Assembly: GCA_026419775.2 (NCBI GenBank)
Contig: JAOPGA020000568.1
Location: forward strand, 1-59,325
Origin: Acrasis kona
Taxonomy: Eukaryota; Heterolobosea; Eutetramitea; Acrasida; Acrasidae
DNA length: 59,325 nucleotides
Direction: 5' to 3'
The first letter of the stretch is position 1, and each line of letters begins with the position of its first letter. Below, piece by piece: positions 11,160-22,900 of the stretch. The position numbers were made by a program, and so were the translations under genes. The notes under the pieces were generated by a model. The model was not told the origin of the DNA. It was given only the letters and a program-made list of their open reading frames with translations, and made no database searches.

Positions 11160-11798
11160 CTACATAGTGTTCGGCACTACAAATCCTAACATTGAGGAGC
11201 TTCTCCTCCTCTTAAGGTCCAACGTCTTTGCTGGCCCAAGCCCTCTTGGTGTTGTAGGTGGTCTTTGTAATTTTTGAGGTGATTCTGACGTGTCGATTCT
11301 CAAATCTCCTCCGTTAAGGTACTCAAAATAGTATGAAGACTTTTTAAACCTTGTTAATATGTCCAACAGATTCTCCGACACAGCTTCTTCAAGAACGGAG
11401 AACAAATCATCCTTTAACCGCTCCTGTTTACAATCTTCTATTATCCTTTCAATTACGTTTTGTTGGACGTAAAGTTGAAGCTTAGAGTTTGATGACAAAT
11501 ACCTTTCACATATTAGGTTGGCCACAGAGTGTTTGTTGCTGCTTGTTTTAAACTTGTAAATTTCATCATAAAGTTGTAGATTCTCATGGCTGTACTCCTG
11601 TTTCGAGAATCGTTGAAAATAAGAATGTAAGTTTTCGTCTTTGTGAAGCTCCAACAAGAGTTCTTCGGTTGAGCGCAGAGGGTTAGCTGCTTTCGGTATC
11701 ACAATCACAGGCACAGATTGAGACCTCTCTGGTTTATGGTCTTGTCTTGGTAGTTTCTTTAGATTTAGAGAACCTATGAACTTCTTTATCGTGTTCAT
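11160..11798 (-). CDS. RGS-domain protein (regulator of G-protein signalling)
   Basis: 212 residues from an ATG at 11798, no intron. After a basic, Ser/Pro-containing N-terminus of about 40 residues comes a compact RGS domain (about 45-165). It has the ELHKDENLHSYFQRF start, SHENLQLYDEIYKFK (the SxENLxFW-like core), and LYVQQNVIERIIE in the middle. RGS domains speed GTP hydrolysis by G-alpha subunits. The C-terminal 45 residues are Pro/Arg/Ser-rich and probably unstructured. No membrane anchor is evident, so recruitment must come from the basic N-terminus or from partners. Family assignment is secure; the G-alpha target cannot be read from sequence. Confidence 0.85.
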   Translation of the reverse strand: MNTIKKFIGSLNLKKLPRQDHKPERSQSVPVIVIPKAANPLRSTEELLLELHKDENLHSYFQRFSKQEYSHENLQLYDEIYKFKTSSNKHSVANLICERYLSSNSKLQLYVQQNVIERIIEDCKQERLKDDLFSVLEEAVSENLLDILTRFKKSSYYFEYLNGGDLRIDTSESPQKLQRPPTTPRGLGPAKTLDLKRRRSSSMLGFVVPNTM

Positions 11799-12080
11799 AC
11801 TTTTTTTCTGTTATTATTTTCCAACAACAACACTTTAACAGCTGTCATTGATATTCACCATAAATAAAGAATAAAGTTTTAATTTTGGTGTTCCATCTCC
11901 GACGAAATCAAATTAAAACCCGCCATCACAACAAACTTGGATCAATTTACTCCTAAAGTCTTCACGACAAGAGGTGTCAATCCTTAGAGTAGTCAAGGCC
12001 CCTTGCAATCCGAAACCGAATCTCACAAAAAACAAAACAAGTGGCAATCATAACGAACATAAATTGTGTGAAAGTGAGCT

Positions 12081-13751
12081 TTATTCGTCTTGATCGACAG
12101 GAAGGTCGATGCCCATGCTTCCGAGTAGATTGGACGCAGGTCCAGTGCGACCACCTTGAGCTTTGAAACTCTTCAAAATGTTTTTAAGCATTACATACTC
12201 ATCTCCAAATTCATCTCTCTCGGAATTTTCCTCTTGTTCCTTTTCGTCAAAAGTCCGCTTCCCCGATAGTTCTTGGTCCATTGCCATCATGTATTTTCTC
12301 ATGTTGGTAATGTTTCCATCTTCATCTTGAAAGTTATTGTCGTCATCATCGTCATCGTCCATCAAGTCCCTCATGTCCAAACCTCCAAAAACTTTTTGCA
12401 TCATTTGCTCCATGGACGCTTCTTCGACTCCTTCGAAAGATGACTCTGCATTAAGAAAGTTGTGCATTCCTTTCAAGACTTGGTCCACTTTGGCTTCTTG
12501 CTGACCTTCGTCCATTTGTTGGCTCTTCATTGAAAAGTAGTCATGTAAAGGTTGACCTCTCACAAACCAGTCATCTGAGTCAGGTTTAATGTTGGTTTGA
12601 TCTTGAATGGGTTCGTTGTTTTCTAGTATTTGATCTATTTTTGATTGAACGGTGTCGACTTGACCTGTTGATCTTGAATATTCATTCTTTGCATTTTCCA
12701 ACAATTGTTTGTATAGAGAACTTCCTTCCATTTCATCCTTAAAGTATCCTAATTGTGATAATTTGTCAACGTATGTTTTGAATCCTTCTTGGTAATGTTT
12801 CTGATTCTTTGCTTCCTGGTACATGATTTCAAACCCACAACTCAACTTCAATCCAATGTCCTGTGAGATATCCTTCGTGTGGTTACTGTACTCTTTCGAA
12901 AGGCACTTCGGTGGAGAGAACTTTTGTGACATTAATTGAGCATACTGACATCTTGACATGGTGACCAAGTGTGTTTGGTGTTTGATTAAGGGCCCAAATT
13001 GAGACATTGTGGTCGTGTATTTCATTGAGGTGGAATCTCGGCTACAGAAGCATTTGACTGCTTCTGAGATGTATTGTGGGTTGGATTGAAGCAACTGAAT
13101 AATGTTTACTGGTAGGTAGCAAGACGTTCGATGCCGATAATGTTTGATGGAAAGTAACGTTCTGTCAATGATGCATTTTTGAACATCAGGACCTGCTGTT
13201 GTGTCGACTTCATGATTGCATACTAGCAGGAGACCGGCTTCGACGTCAGGTAAGGGTTGTGTGTAAAGTGACTGTGGCAGGTGTTTCATCTGACTAGGGT
13301 TAGTTGGAGGTCCTATTAAATGAACTTGGCCATTACTTATAAAGACTCTGTTTTGGAGCAGTGTTTCTTGGTCACCACTTGTGTTGCACCATTGTGGAAG
13401 GTGCAAAGCGGCCTCAATCATTAAGAATTGTCCGTCGTTGTCCCACGTTCTTACGCATAACCAGGAGAACGTTTTGGTGAGTGTAAGCAAAATGTGAACG
13501 ATGAACCATTCGTCATCAATGTTCTCTCCATAATGTGTGGTGCCAATGAATAAGAGGTTTTTCTTATCGGTGCTTAGTAGCTGTAGAGATCCACGTTGCC
13601 AAATGTAGTCCTGTGGTACAATCACATCAATCTGAGCTTTTATCTGATTTCTCGCGTACTCTAAATCCAGTTTGTTATCTGTGATATATAATTCATAATC
13701 GATTCGATCGAGATTTTTCATTTGCTTCTTCAACTCATTGAATTCCTTCAT
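12081..13751 (-). CDS. ECD: Ecdysoneless/SGT1 (ECD) family protein
   Basis: 556 residues from an ATG at 13751. The N-terminal two-thirds shows the ECD/SGT1 family pattern: ...DYIWQRGSLQL, then GTTHYGENIDDEWFIVHIL, then DNDGQFLMIEAALHLPQW and NRVFISNGQVHLI. These are spaced as in animal and fungal ECD proteins. The C-terminus is acidic (DLMDDDDDDDNNF) like the family's transactivation-type tail. Family members take part in pre-mRNA splicing (PRPF8 stability) and cell-cycle control. An upstream short frame overlaps its start codon (see the next entry). Alternatively an 83-bp intron (GTATCT...CCTAG) would splice part of that frame onto this protein as an N-terminal extension; homology alone favours the ATG at 13751. 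Confidence 0.9.
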   Translation of the reverse strand: MKEFNELKKQMKNLDRIDYELYITDNKLDLEYARNQIKAQIDVIVPQDYIWQRGSLQLLSTDKKNLLFIGTTHYGENIDDEWFIVHILLTLTKTFSWLCVRTWDNDGQFLMIEAALHLPQWCNTSGDQETLLQNRVFISNGQVHLIGPPTNPSQMKHLPQSLYTQPLPDVEAGLLLVCNHEVDTTAGPDVQKCIIDRTLLSIKHYRHRTSCYLPVNIIQLLQSNPQYISEAVKCFCSRDSTSMKYTTTMSQFGPLIKHQTHLVTMSRCQYAQLMSQKFSPPKCLSKEYSNHTKDISQDIGLKLSCGFEIMYQEAKNQKHYQEGFKTYVDKLSQLGYFKDEMEGSSLYKQLLENAKNEYSRSTGQVDTVQSKIDQILENNEPIQDQTNIKPDSDDWFVRGQPLHDYFSMKSQQMDEGQQEAKVDQVLKGMHNFLNAESSFEGVEEASMEQMMQKVFGGLDMRDLMDDDDDDDNNFQDEDGNITNMRKYMMAMDQELSGKRTFDEKEQEENSERDEFGDEYVMLKNILKSFKAQGGRTGPASNLLGSMGIDLPVDQDE

Positions 13752-13993
13752 TGTTTTAGAAATGACTTTAATGCTAGGATGTAATTAAGGGTAAACAGTA
13801 GCAGTAGTTTTGAGTAAGGGAACACGTATTTCAATTGAACAATTTCTATAAGATACTTTACGAGTGTCGGGCTTGCTTCCTTGTTTTCGTTCAAGTATGC
13901 GTGCAAATAACGATATGTATGATATGTGATTCGATCTGGATGGAACCAGTTGCGAGCTTTCGATATTGTTTTGAGGGGTTCAGTCACAATCAT
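13748..13993 (-). CDS. Small ORF overlapping the ECD start codon
   Basis: 81 codons from an ATG at 13993; its TGA stop overlaps the ATG of the ECD gene (ATGA). The product would be Leu/Tyr-rich with a hydrophobic C-terminal third (PYSKLLLLFTLNYILALKSFL), compatible with a small membrane or mitochondrial protein. There is no recognised family. Two readings are possible: a separate small protein on a shared transcript, or a 5' exon of ECD joined through an intron with donor GTATCT near 13860 and acceptor CCTAG near 13777, which would be in frame. I cannot decide from sequence. Confidence 0.35.
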   Translation of the reverse strand: MIVTEPLKTISKARNWFHPDRITYHTYRYLHAYLNENKEASPTLVKYLIEIVQLKYVFPYSKLLLLFTLNYILALKSFLKQ

Positions 13994-14142
13994 CAATGTT
14001 TAGATTGAAGAGTTGGTTGGTCAACGCAACCAGAAGAAAAAAAGAAGTATTGAAGAACGAGTTTATTTCATGCTCAATTTTAAAGTCATCTCCTTTTAAT
14101 TATGTGTGGTTATATACCATGAGGAACATGAACACAATTTAT

Positions 14143-15965
14143 TTAACAGATGAAACAAAATAATACTCTTCTTGCCATCAAGAACACGACTCCAATCGAG
14201 ACAGCAGCAATGAATAATTTACTCCAAATCGATAATCTTGCCATGGCTTCTTCCAAAACATCAAACGAAACACGAGCTGCACCCTTTATTGGTTGTAGAT
14301 ACACTTCAGTCGTAGTAGCCATTCGGTTACCCTTAAGATTATACTCCACGCTACTCATTTTATTTATATATTCTTGACAAACGTGGTCATTTGTTAAATA
14401 ACCAGTTGCATTTCGTATTAACCTACTTGAACCATAACTTTGTGAAAGAAAAGGAACATGATCGAAAACACTTGCACTTAATTCCAAAACTAATTGTCTT
14501 GTTGTGGACAATTCATGCCAATTACATTCCTTTTTGAAATTCTTTTTAGCAAATTCATGTTGCGTGGTGGCTCTTTGTTCTTCGACACGAACAAATTGCT
14601 CCATGGTACTCTTCTTGGCCTGATAAAGATCATAATACACAACGCACAAACCAGCAATAAATAGGCTGCACAAAGAAAGTTGTACAATTTTCAAATAAGA
14701 CTTGGAAAAGAAGAGTACAAAAATAAATGTAAAAATGCACAAAATTACAAAAACTTGATTAACATTTTCGGATTCAAGAACAACTCCGAATCCCTGGTAA
14801 TAACCCTTATTGTTCAAAGACCTCCTATGCTGCCACTTTTCATATTTATCCAGCATGCTATACCATTTGTTTTGCTGCTTTTCGAAATCGTCCATAACTT
14901 TTAATGTTTTGTTTTTGACCGACGACACGTGTTCTTTCAAGTCTTCATATTCTGATAGTCTATGAATTGCCTTTTTCATTTTTCGTATGCTTTGGTCCCA
15001 GAAGAAACCGTTAAACAGGCCCGTGACACCTGTAGCGAAAGCTGCATATTTCGAAAGTACCATAAGGGATCCTGCTGGCCCGGCAGCGAGAAAAGCACCA
15101 GAAACCGCGAGTCCACCAACACTACCGACAACATATTTCATATATGAGCTGCTGTCCTTTTCGAATTTCTCCTTATCCTGCACCAATCGTTCCGTGATGT
15201 TTTGGATCTTTTTAAATGTCGAATCCAACGCACCATGAATCTTTTGAGTGGTTTCTTCGAATTGTTTCTTGGTATGCTTAAAAAAGTCCTTGCTTCTACG
15301 ATAAGCTTGTCTTGAGTTTTTTGAGGATTTGATCGTATCTTCTAATTGTCGAACGATTATAATATCAGATGCGGATCTCATAAAGTTTGGATGATTATTT
15401 TGATCAAACATGTGCCCCTTATTCACGCCTTGAATGAAATTGGCCAAGTCATCTACCAGGTTGACAAGTTTTGTTAATTCTTTACTGCATTCCTGTATGT
15501 CGCCCCGGAATATTTCATAATCCTCTCCAGATTGTTCGAAGGCATCTTCGTACATGAATGTGCCATATATTAGTCGTGCCGTTTCGTAAGCCATGTAAGA
15601 TGCGTAAGCGGCATTTCCCAGGTGGACAAGATTCGCTAGCCCTACCGGTATTTTCGTCTGTAATGTGTTCACTAGATGATATAGTTTATCGGTATAATGT
15701 TTCGTGGCTTCTTTTTGGGGTATGTCTTTTGCGAACTTCAATATTCGCTCAACTATTCTTCGTGTTTGATTCATTTGATTTTTCTAAAGTACAATAAGAA
15801 ACATGTTTAAGAGGTACTCACCATCAAGTTTTTGAATGATTTTGCAAAAGAGTTTTTGATTGAAACAGATTTCGTGAAGGATTCATACGAACCACTCGGG
15901 GTGATTGCATTGACTGATATAATAACTGCTATAAGAGCCAGAGCGACAATGAGTTTCAATCGCAT
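14143..15965 (-). CDS. Multi-pass membrane protein with signal peptide and coiled coils, unknown
   Basis: Exon 1 (15965-15822) encodes a signal peptide, MRLKLIVALALIAVIISVNA. A 38-bp intron (GTGAGT...TTTAG) joins it in frame to exon 2 (15783-14143), giving 594 residues. The luminal part (about 20-240) is helical and charged with long coiled-coil stretches. A Gly/Ala-rich hydrophobic hairpin follows at about 260-300, two close membrane spans at about 385-430, and a last span near the C-terminus (about 570-590). Three cysteines (DIQECSK, KECNWHEL, DHVCQEY) could form disulfides. The arrangement of signal peptide, coiled coils and clustered C-terminal spans recalls nuclear-membrane fusion proteins of the KAR5/GEX1 sort, but the Cys pattern is not convincing and I leave it unassigned. 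Confidence 0.75.
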
Positions 15966-16043
15966 GATGATTATTGTCTACCAGACAACTTCAATTTAGT
16001 TATAAATAAAAATAACGTTACAATGTGAAAATAATGATTTAAT

Positions 16044-17563
16044 TTATTTACCAACACAAAACTCTGAGAAAACTCTTCCCAAAATATCTTCTACATCTTG
16101 GTGGATGCCAGTTATTGATGTTAGATGCCCAATTGCAAGTCTTAAGTGCTCCTGAGCTATATCCTCGCTGTCTTTATGCATCAAGAACTGTTCCAACTCA
16201 AATTTACAATTTACAAAGGCAGATCTGTGACGACTTCTCGTTACAAGTGATGATAAATCACGTTCGTCTCCTACGTTGGCTTTAGTATTATGATTGCGCA
16301 GCATATCTTTAATTTTCTCATGTATGAACGTTAACATTTCATCGACACCTTGACCGCTGGAACACGATACAGATATGCTGGGTTCTTCAAAAGTACCAAC
16401 GCTGCTGAGGTCAACCTTATTTTTCACGACCACAACCTTTCTCACCAGGTCATCATGACCAAGTTTGTTTTTCAAAGTATTCCAACAAAACTCATGCGCT
16501 TGTATTTGTTCTTGTGTGGTGCTGTCCATTATGTACAAAATTAAATCAGAATCCAAAGCATTTTGAACGGCTTTTTCTATACCCAACTGTTCAATGTAAA
16601 CGTGATCGTCTTGGTCTGTATTTAGTGTGGCGTCCAAATGTCTGATGCCTGCTGTGTCGCTAACAATTACGGAATATCCTCCAATGTCCACGTTGACATC
16701 AACTACATCTCGAGTTGTTCCGGCCATCTTACTAACAATTGCAGATCTTCTGCCTGATATAGCGTTGAGTATGGATGACTTTCCTGCTTCTTGTTAAAAA
16801 AATAGGTAGATCAATTTAGCAAACCTGCGTTGGGTGCTCCTACAAGACTTATGCGTATACCGCTTCTGATCATTTGTCCTACACTTCTTGTAGTTACAGA
16901 CCCATCTTCAGGGGAGAATCCACTAAGCACACGCAATACATTTCTAGCTCTCGCAACTGCTCCCTGCTCGTACGCATGTTCTCTTTGAATAGAATCAGGA
17001 TTGTCGTCTCCAAAATCCACCCAAGCAACTAAAAAACAGAGACATTCAGTTAGTTCTGATTGCATGTGCCGAACTACATCACCCAAAGACCCTTCCATCT
17101 GTTTAAGCGCGCTTAGTCTTTGCTGTTCTGTCTGTGCTTTCAAAAGGTCTGAAAGTGCTTCCGCCTCTGTTAGATCCATTTTACCGTTCAGCAATGCTCT
17201 GCGCGTGAATTCCCCGGGCAATGCATGATCAAAATCCATCCGGTCAGATAGACATTTCATAACGCTCTCCACAACAGACCTACCCCCATGCACGTGTAAC
17301 TCTAAAACATCCTCTCCTGTGTAGCTGTTGGGTCCGGGAAAGTGTAACAGCAGGGATTTGTCAAGTTTGTGTTTTGTTAAAGGGTCCACAAGATCACAGA
17401 GAGTTGCTTTTCTTGGTTTTATTTGTTTTTTAGTGATGACCATTCTGTTTATCATCTTTTTTACATCCATACCAGATATTCGTATTACTGCCAAAGCGGA
17501 TGGTGCTCTGAGGTCATAATGAGAGCTCAATGCAAATATTGTTCGCCCTGAGTGTCTGAGCAT
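16044..17563 (-). CDS. MSS1: tRNA modification GTPase MnmE/TrmE (GTPBP3/MSS1)
   Basis: Two exons, 17563-16825 and 16783-16044, with a 41-bp intron (GTTTGC...GCAG). The intron falls inside the P-loop and splicing restores GAPNAGKSS. The product is 492 residues. The N-terminal formyl-THF-binding domain begins TIFALSSHYDLRAPSALAVIRISG. The helical domain contains the inserted G domain: G1 GAPNAGKSS, G2 MAGTTRDVV, G3 DTAGI, G4 as VVKNKVD. The C-terminus ends in FCVGK, the invariant C-[IVG]-K motif required for catalysis. With MnmG it installs the cmnm5/taurinomethyl group at tRNA wobble U34; in eukaryotes it normally acts in mitochondria. No obvious long presequence, so import would depend on the first residues. 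Confidence 0.95.
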
Positions 17564-17697
17564 GTAAAATTATGACTGTTGTAACATTTGTAACAGTTTA
17601 CACAGACAGACAACAAATAAAATTACCAATCCCTTGGAATGAACTCATGTATCAGATTTAAAACAATCTTTTGATAATTGATAAGAAGATTTAACAT

Positions 17698-18159
17698 TTA
17701 TAAATTTTTTTCATTAATCTCTAGGAAAGCTTCGACCTTTTTTGTCCGTAGGAATATATCAAAAAGAGCATCTGGGGCAATCTCTTGTATTAACGCTGAG
17801 CGCACCGCGTAGTAAGGGCTCTTACTGTTCACCTTGAACATTTTTGGTGCAAAAATTCTCTATTGAAAAATTATTTCACATTCGATCCTTCGACTTACCA
17901 TGTATTCATCGTTGCATTTATCTTCTTTGTCAGTACTGTTTTTTAAGCATTTCGAAAATATATCCCATTCTTCAGCGCAAGGAGTTCCCTTTGCGAACAG
18001 CTTGCAGAATGCACATCCTGGTTTGAACTTTTTGTATATATCATTGGCACTAAAAATTTTGTACGTGCCAACTTCTGGAACAACCATTCTATTTTGAAGG
18101 ACTTCTCTCTTGTGATCCTCTATCAAACCCCATGCCTGACTTGTATAATCGTGGTCCAT
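17698..18159 (-). CDS. GCK-domain-like small cysteine protein
   Basis: Two exons, 18159-17899 and 17859-17698, joined in frame across a 39-bp intron (GTAAGT...AATAG); 140 residues. The middle has a Gly-Cys-x2-Cys-Lys start (GCAFCKLFAKGTPC), then a spaced C-x9-C (CAEEWDIFSKC), a further Cys, and a PYY motif after the intron. This is the layout of the GCK domain (named for Gly, Cys, Lys) known in plants and other protists, and it is related in style to twin-Cys mitochondrial proteins. Biochemical role unknown. Its start lies 38 bp from the UBAC2-like start on the other strand, so the two share a promoter. Confidence 0.65.
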
Positions 18160-18197
18160 GTTTCTTCAAAATATTTTTATTACAACCATAGAGAAAG

Positions 18198-19247
18198 ATG
18201 TCATTCTTGAACTCGGGCGAACCTGGTTTCTGTACGTGAATATTTGTTCTTATTCTAATAAAATAGACAATGCCCCAATATCGAAAGCCATCATCACTTT
18301 AACTGTTACAGTTAATTTGATTGGAGGGCTGGTGGGAAGTCGAAGAGGTGGCTCAAAGATATTAGGATACGGTCCATCAAGTAACGAACTTTTGCTTTTT
18401 AAAAACTGGTGGAGGTTCATCACCGGTCCACTTGTTTTCACTAGCATTGGTGAATTATTTTTTGGTATCATATGTTTATATATATTTAGATTGTTTGAGA
18501 GACAGTGGGGATCTCAAAAGTATGCTGTAAGATCTTTCTGGCACTGGCTTCTTTTTAACCCCATAGATGTTTGTACTGCTATCTGTAGTAGCCTCGTTTT
18601 TGATACAACTCGCCGCTGTTGTTCTGCTGGGGTCATTCAGAAATGTTTGGAGTGGTCCTTACGCTATTATTTTTGCATGCCTAACACAATACATCTTTGA
18701 CGTACCATCAACTTTGAAGTACAAGATCTTTGGTTTAAACATTACCGAAAAACATGTTGTGTATCTTCTTTGCATTCAGCTTTTAATGGCTAATCTACCA
18801 AACTCCCTTATTGCCGGCGCTAGCGGACTTATTGCAGGATTCTTTTACAGATCACAACCACTACATTTAAAAACACTTTTCTTCCCAGAAAGTGCCGTAT
18901 TGTTCTGCGTTAAGTACATCAACCCGTTAATTGCTTCTTCGTCGCCACCTGAACGAGTCAATAATAACAGTAACAATTTGAGAGCAAGATTACCTCGTGG
19001 GAACTTTAATAGAGCACAAGAGCAACAAATGCTCCCTGACCAAGATCAATTATTCCAGCACATGCAAAATCAATTAGCACCAGTACAGCATCAGCAGTAT
19101 GAGGAACAGCAGGTACATGTTGACGAGGAAAATGTACAGATCCTTGTTTCGATGGGCTTTACGCCAGAGGATGCTAGACGCGCTTTAGTTGCTGCAAATA
19201 ACGACGTCAATAATGCGACAGAGTTACTATTATCCGAAGAATTTTAA
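18198..19247 (+). CDS. UBAC2-like rhomboid pseudoprotease with C-terminal UBA domain
   Basis: Three exons: 18198-18231, 18267-18526 and 18567-19247, with introns of 35 bp (GTACGT...ATAG) and 40 bp (GTAAGA...ATAG); 324 residues. I chose the ATG at 18198 because the first junction then reads GFYNAPISKAI, matching the N-terminal GLYKAPLSK of animal UBAC2. Multiple membrane spans form a derlin/rhomboid-like body without catalytic Ser/His. A long Gln/Asn-rich linker leads to a UBA domain at the C-terminus (about 280-324: VQILVSMGFTPEDARRAL..NNDVNNATELLL). UBAC2 proteins sit in the ER membrane and act in ER-associated degradation and lipid-droplet regulation by binding ubiquitin. Confidence 0.85.
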
Positions 19248-19272
19248 AGTGTATAATAAATTATAATTTTAT

Positions 19273-19680
19273 TTAGCCCCATGCTGCTGTATTGCAATAA
19301 CTTATAACTAACATTTTATCCGATCCAAAAGTCTAAATGGTTAAATTTTTTCATAACTTAATGATTTTTATACTTTATACAAGTCCCCAACAAGTTCATC
19401 AGGGTTTGGGCAGAAGGCTTGATTACAGTACAGGAACTAATGAATGTTATTAGAAGATTTGTATAATACGAACTAGTGATTGATCATTCTTCATTTTCAG
19501 TTGCTTTCGTATGAAACCTATTACTTCGCGAAATGGACTATTTGTGTTAATCTTTGCCTTTGTTTTTTTTAAAAGAGGCGTGCTTCCAACAGCTTTAAAA
19601 AGTATAACGACTTTATCTTGTTTGGAGGATGAGTCATCTGCCGGCTCCTCAGTTGTGTTGTTTGGTTCCTCCTGTTGCAT
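19273..19680 (-). CDS. ATG12: Autophagy ubiquitin-like protein ATG12
   Basis: Three exons, 19680-19474, 19436-19374 and 19332-19273, with introns of 37 and 41 bp, all phase 0; 109 residues. The acidic disordered N-terminus (residues 1-35) is followed by the ubiquitin-like fold: KVVILFKAVGSTPLLKK, FREVIGFIRKQL, FLYCNQAFCPNPDELVGDLYK, then TFGSDKMLVISYCNTAAWG. The chain ends in the conserved Trp-Gly with no extra residues, so the C-terminal Gly is ready for E1 (ATG7) activation and conjugation to ATG5 without protease processing. The first donor (GTTCGT) is non-standard; it was chosen because only it gives the conserved L-F-x-Y-x-NQ join. Without the last two exons the gene would seem truncated. 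Confidence 0.92.
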
Positions 19681-19919
19681 TGAATGTTCGATTATGTTAC
19701 AAAAACTAAAGTTGTCCAAAAGCACAATTTAAAGAAACAAGGACATCGTTTGAACTCCATTAATCTGAACACTGATAATGTGTTTAGAGAATTGAGTTCA
19801 CTTTGGCACATAATAAAATTAATCTTACGAAAATCGCATACTTTTACGGAATAAGAAATGATTGTGGTAGATCGCTATCCATAAATTATATTTCACGATA
19901 TCTTTATGAGCATAGTTAT

Positions 19920-22900
19920 TTATTCTGTCAAATTATACACACGAGCCTCTGACGTAAAGCATATCACACTTTTCTCCTCGTCGCATTCTCCTCCATCATT
20001 CAAATACACAGCGACACCATTGTTCGGCACAACGTCCTTTTTCACTTCGGAGAGTTTCAAACAAGGCCTTTTTATTCGAAGTGTACTGTTTTTCGAGGTC
20101 TCATTATTGGACATTAATAAATAATTATTAAAACAAGCCTCTTGCAAAGAATATGGTAGGTCTTCATAATTCATTCTGTCAATAATATAATCTAGACCGT
20201 CACATTCTTGTAGTTTATTGCACCAAACTGAATCAAAGTTATTCTGGACCTCAAACTCTCTTGTTATTTTAAATTCTTCAGTATTAGAATCTTGATGTGC
20301 CTCAAGTCGATACCTCACCACTGCTCCATCACAATAACCAACAATCAGATTTACATCATCAATCATATGTACACAGGAGATAATTTTTTCGGCATCTTTA
20401 TAATCTACAAGCTCATTGTATAATTGAAAATTACCAGCGTCATCAAACAATAGCTCAATAATTTTGATTCCGTAAGAGAAACCGCCACACAATAACAACA
20501 CTCGCTTGGGATTCGAAATCACCTTGTGAATGTGAGTTATATTGAAGAAGAGAGATCTATAGTGCGCGCTCGACCGATCCAGGTACTCTTGTAATTTACC
20601 TGGAGACAACTTTTCAAGACATAATTCATAATCACACAAATCAATCCTGTCCACAGCAGCAACATTAAGATTTTTAAAGTCTGATATTTTTAACAGAAAC
20701 ATTATGTTATTGAACAACACAATAAAATGATCCTTGTTAACTATTGTAATTTCTGAAGAGGAATACATACTTATTTTATACTCCTCCGTCATGGTTTGAC
20801 CTATGGAAATACTTTTTACATGATTTATTGTGTATTTTGATCCATGTTTGTCTATAGAGAAGAGCTCTAAAGTCTTCAAAATATTTGAAAATGTGCAACT
20901 GCATAGGATATATTCTTTCCCATCACTGCCAGTCAAAATTCGAACGCATCGGATGGCAGTCTCAATTTTAGAATGCTTGTGTATGGAAGATAAATTTAGC
21001 TTTTGTACCACACTCAAAGCATTTTCAGAGTGGGAATCCAACAACACTACAAACAAAACACCTTGAGTGACTAATGTTGAAGTTTTTGATGAGACATTAG
21101 CTGCAACAACATAGATACCTGCACTACAATACACAACACCGACCGTCTCGACCGCATCGTCATCATAATCAAGAACCTTTGTCAACCATCTTAATTGATC
21201 AACATCCGTGTCTATCACACCATATTTTAGCTCCCTATGGTCATCATCACTTGACAACGTATAAAGCACGTCACAATTTCCCAAAGAAGTAAGACAAGAC
21301 ATTGTAGCAGACTTATCAGAATTGACACCAACAAAAACTCTTTCAAACATTATTTTAGATTTTCTATTTACAAAAATAGCATTCCTGCTACTATTACAAT
21401 AAATAATAGATTGGTCATCTCCCTTCACTATGCTCAGTAGTTTTACAACATCAACAGGACTATAACCAACCATGACATCCATACGCCCAACCATTGACCA
21501 ATTTTTATTACAAAATTTCAATTCAACATCACTCACAGTACCATCCTCCAATCCCACAAACAAATGAAAATCAAATTCATTTTTATCAAATTTCCAACAA
21601 TGAAACAACAAGCTATTTATACCTTGATTATAATTCTAAAAATAAATTTAATTCTTAAAAATAAATCACATACCACGGTAAATAAAATTTGAAATTGAGG
21701 AAGGTTATAAATAGTAACGGATTGATCCGCCCATTGACTAACAGCAGCAACGGTCGAATCTCCAAATGTATCCACACATGCATTTGTGCATTGTGATGTT
21801 AATTTCAAACTACTCGAGAATTTCAATTTCAAATTCTCCACTCTAATAAAATAAACACTTGATTTGGAACAAATGATGATGTCACCATGTATACTAGTGC
21901 TTGCAAAATCAAAAAAATCTAATTGATGAAATTAATGATCAAGTGGTGCATTTACTTACCTTCTGATTTCCATTGGTCGAGAATTCTAGTTTCAAAATCA
22001 TGATTTAAAATTTCAATCAAGGCACATGATGTTTTCGTGATTTGAACGATCAGACACTTGTTGGAACTTCTTAAATGTAATTGAGCGATCGATAACGTTC
22101 TATTCAGCGTGTCGAAATTTGAAATGGATTGTGATTGAATTTCATGTTGTGTCTTGTCGTATCTGTAAATCTCAGTTGACTTTTTGTAACAGAAAAAGAT
22201 TAGATGAATTTTTCCAAACGTGATGCTAATGAATGTGAATTCAAAGTCGGTCATATCACTTACGTGTATAGTTTGTGATGATTTAATTTCAAATTTTGAT
22301 TTTTCAGATCTTGACTCTGAGTTATACGGTGTGATTTTCTCATCACTACAAATTTTGAATCTCCATTATCAACGTTTTTGCTACAGAAAACAAATCTCGT
22401 CTAGATCATTAGCGATTTTGTGATTTGAAAAATATACTTGATGGTCATTTGTGATGTGACTGAAAGCATGGTTGATGTGGTTCAATCGAATTTCAGTTTG
22501 TTCATCCATGGTTATGTTGGGGGGTATTGAGATGGAATCGACTTTCATGATTTCGACTTCTTTGTAAATGGTTTTGCTGGAGTTGCTGTGGTTGGTGACT
22601 TTGCAATAAACATTGGTTTTTTGTAAAGTTTGAGAATTTAGAATGAAAAGTTGGTGAGTGAGTTCACTTCGACCAGTGGGGTCTTGTAGTAGATGAATTG
22701 TTCCTATAGGCAATTTTTCTGCAACCTAATAAGTGACGATTGATTGTTAAGAACAATAGGCTTACCATTTTATCTGATATGCTGTATGTCGTAGATTTTT
22801 TATTGAGGGATGAGGACATTCTTTGTACTGTAATGATTTGAATGGTTCCATTTGTGAAAAGAACTAAAAAGTTAAGTGTAGCAGTGGTTCTCATAACTTT

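Noticed and set aside
14143-15965. KAR5/GEX1-type nuclear fusion protein
   Set aside because: Topology is similar but the defining cysteine pattern is not evident; kept as unknown.
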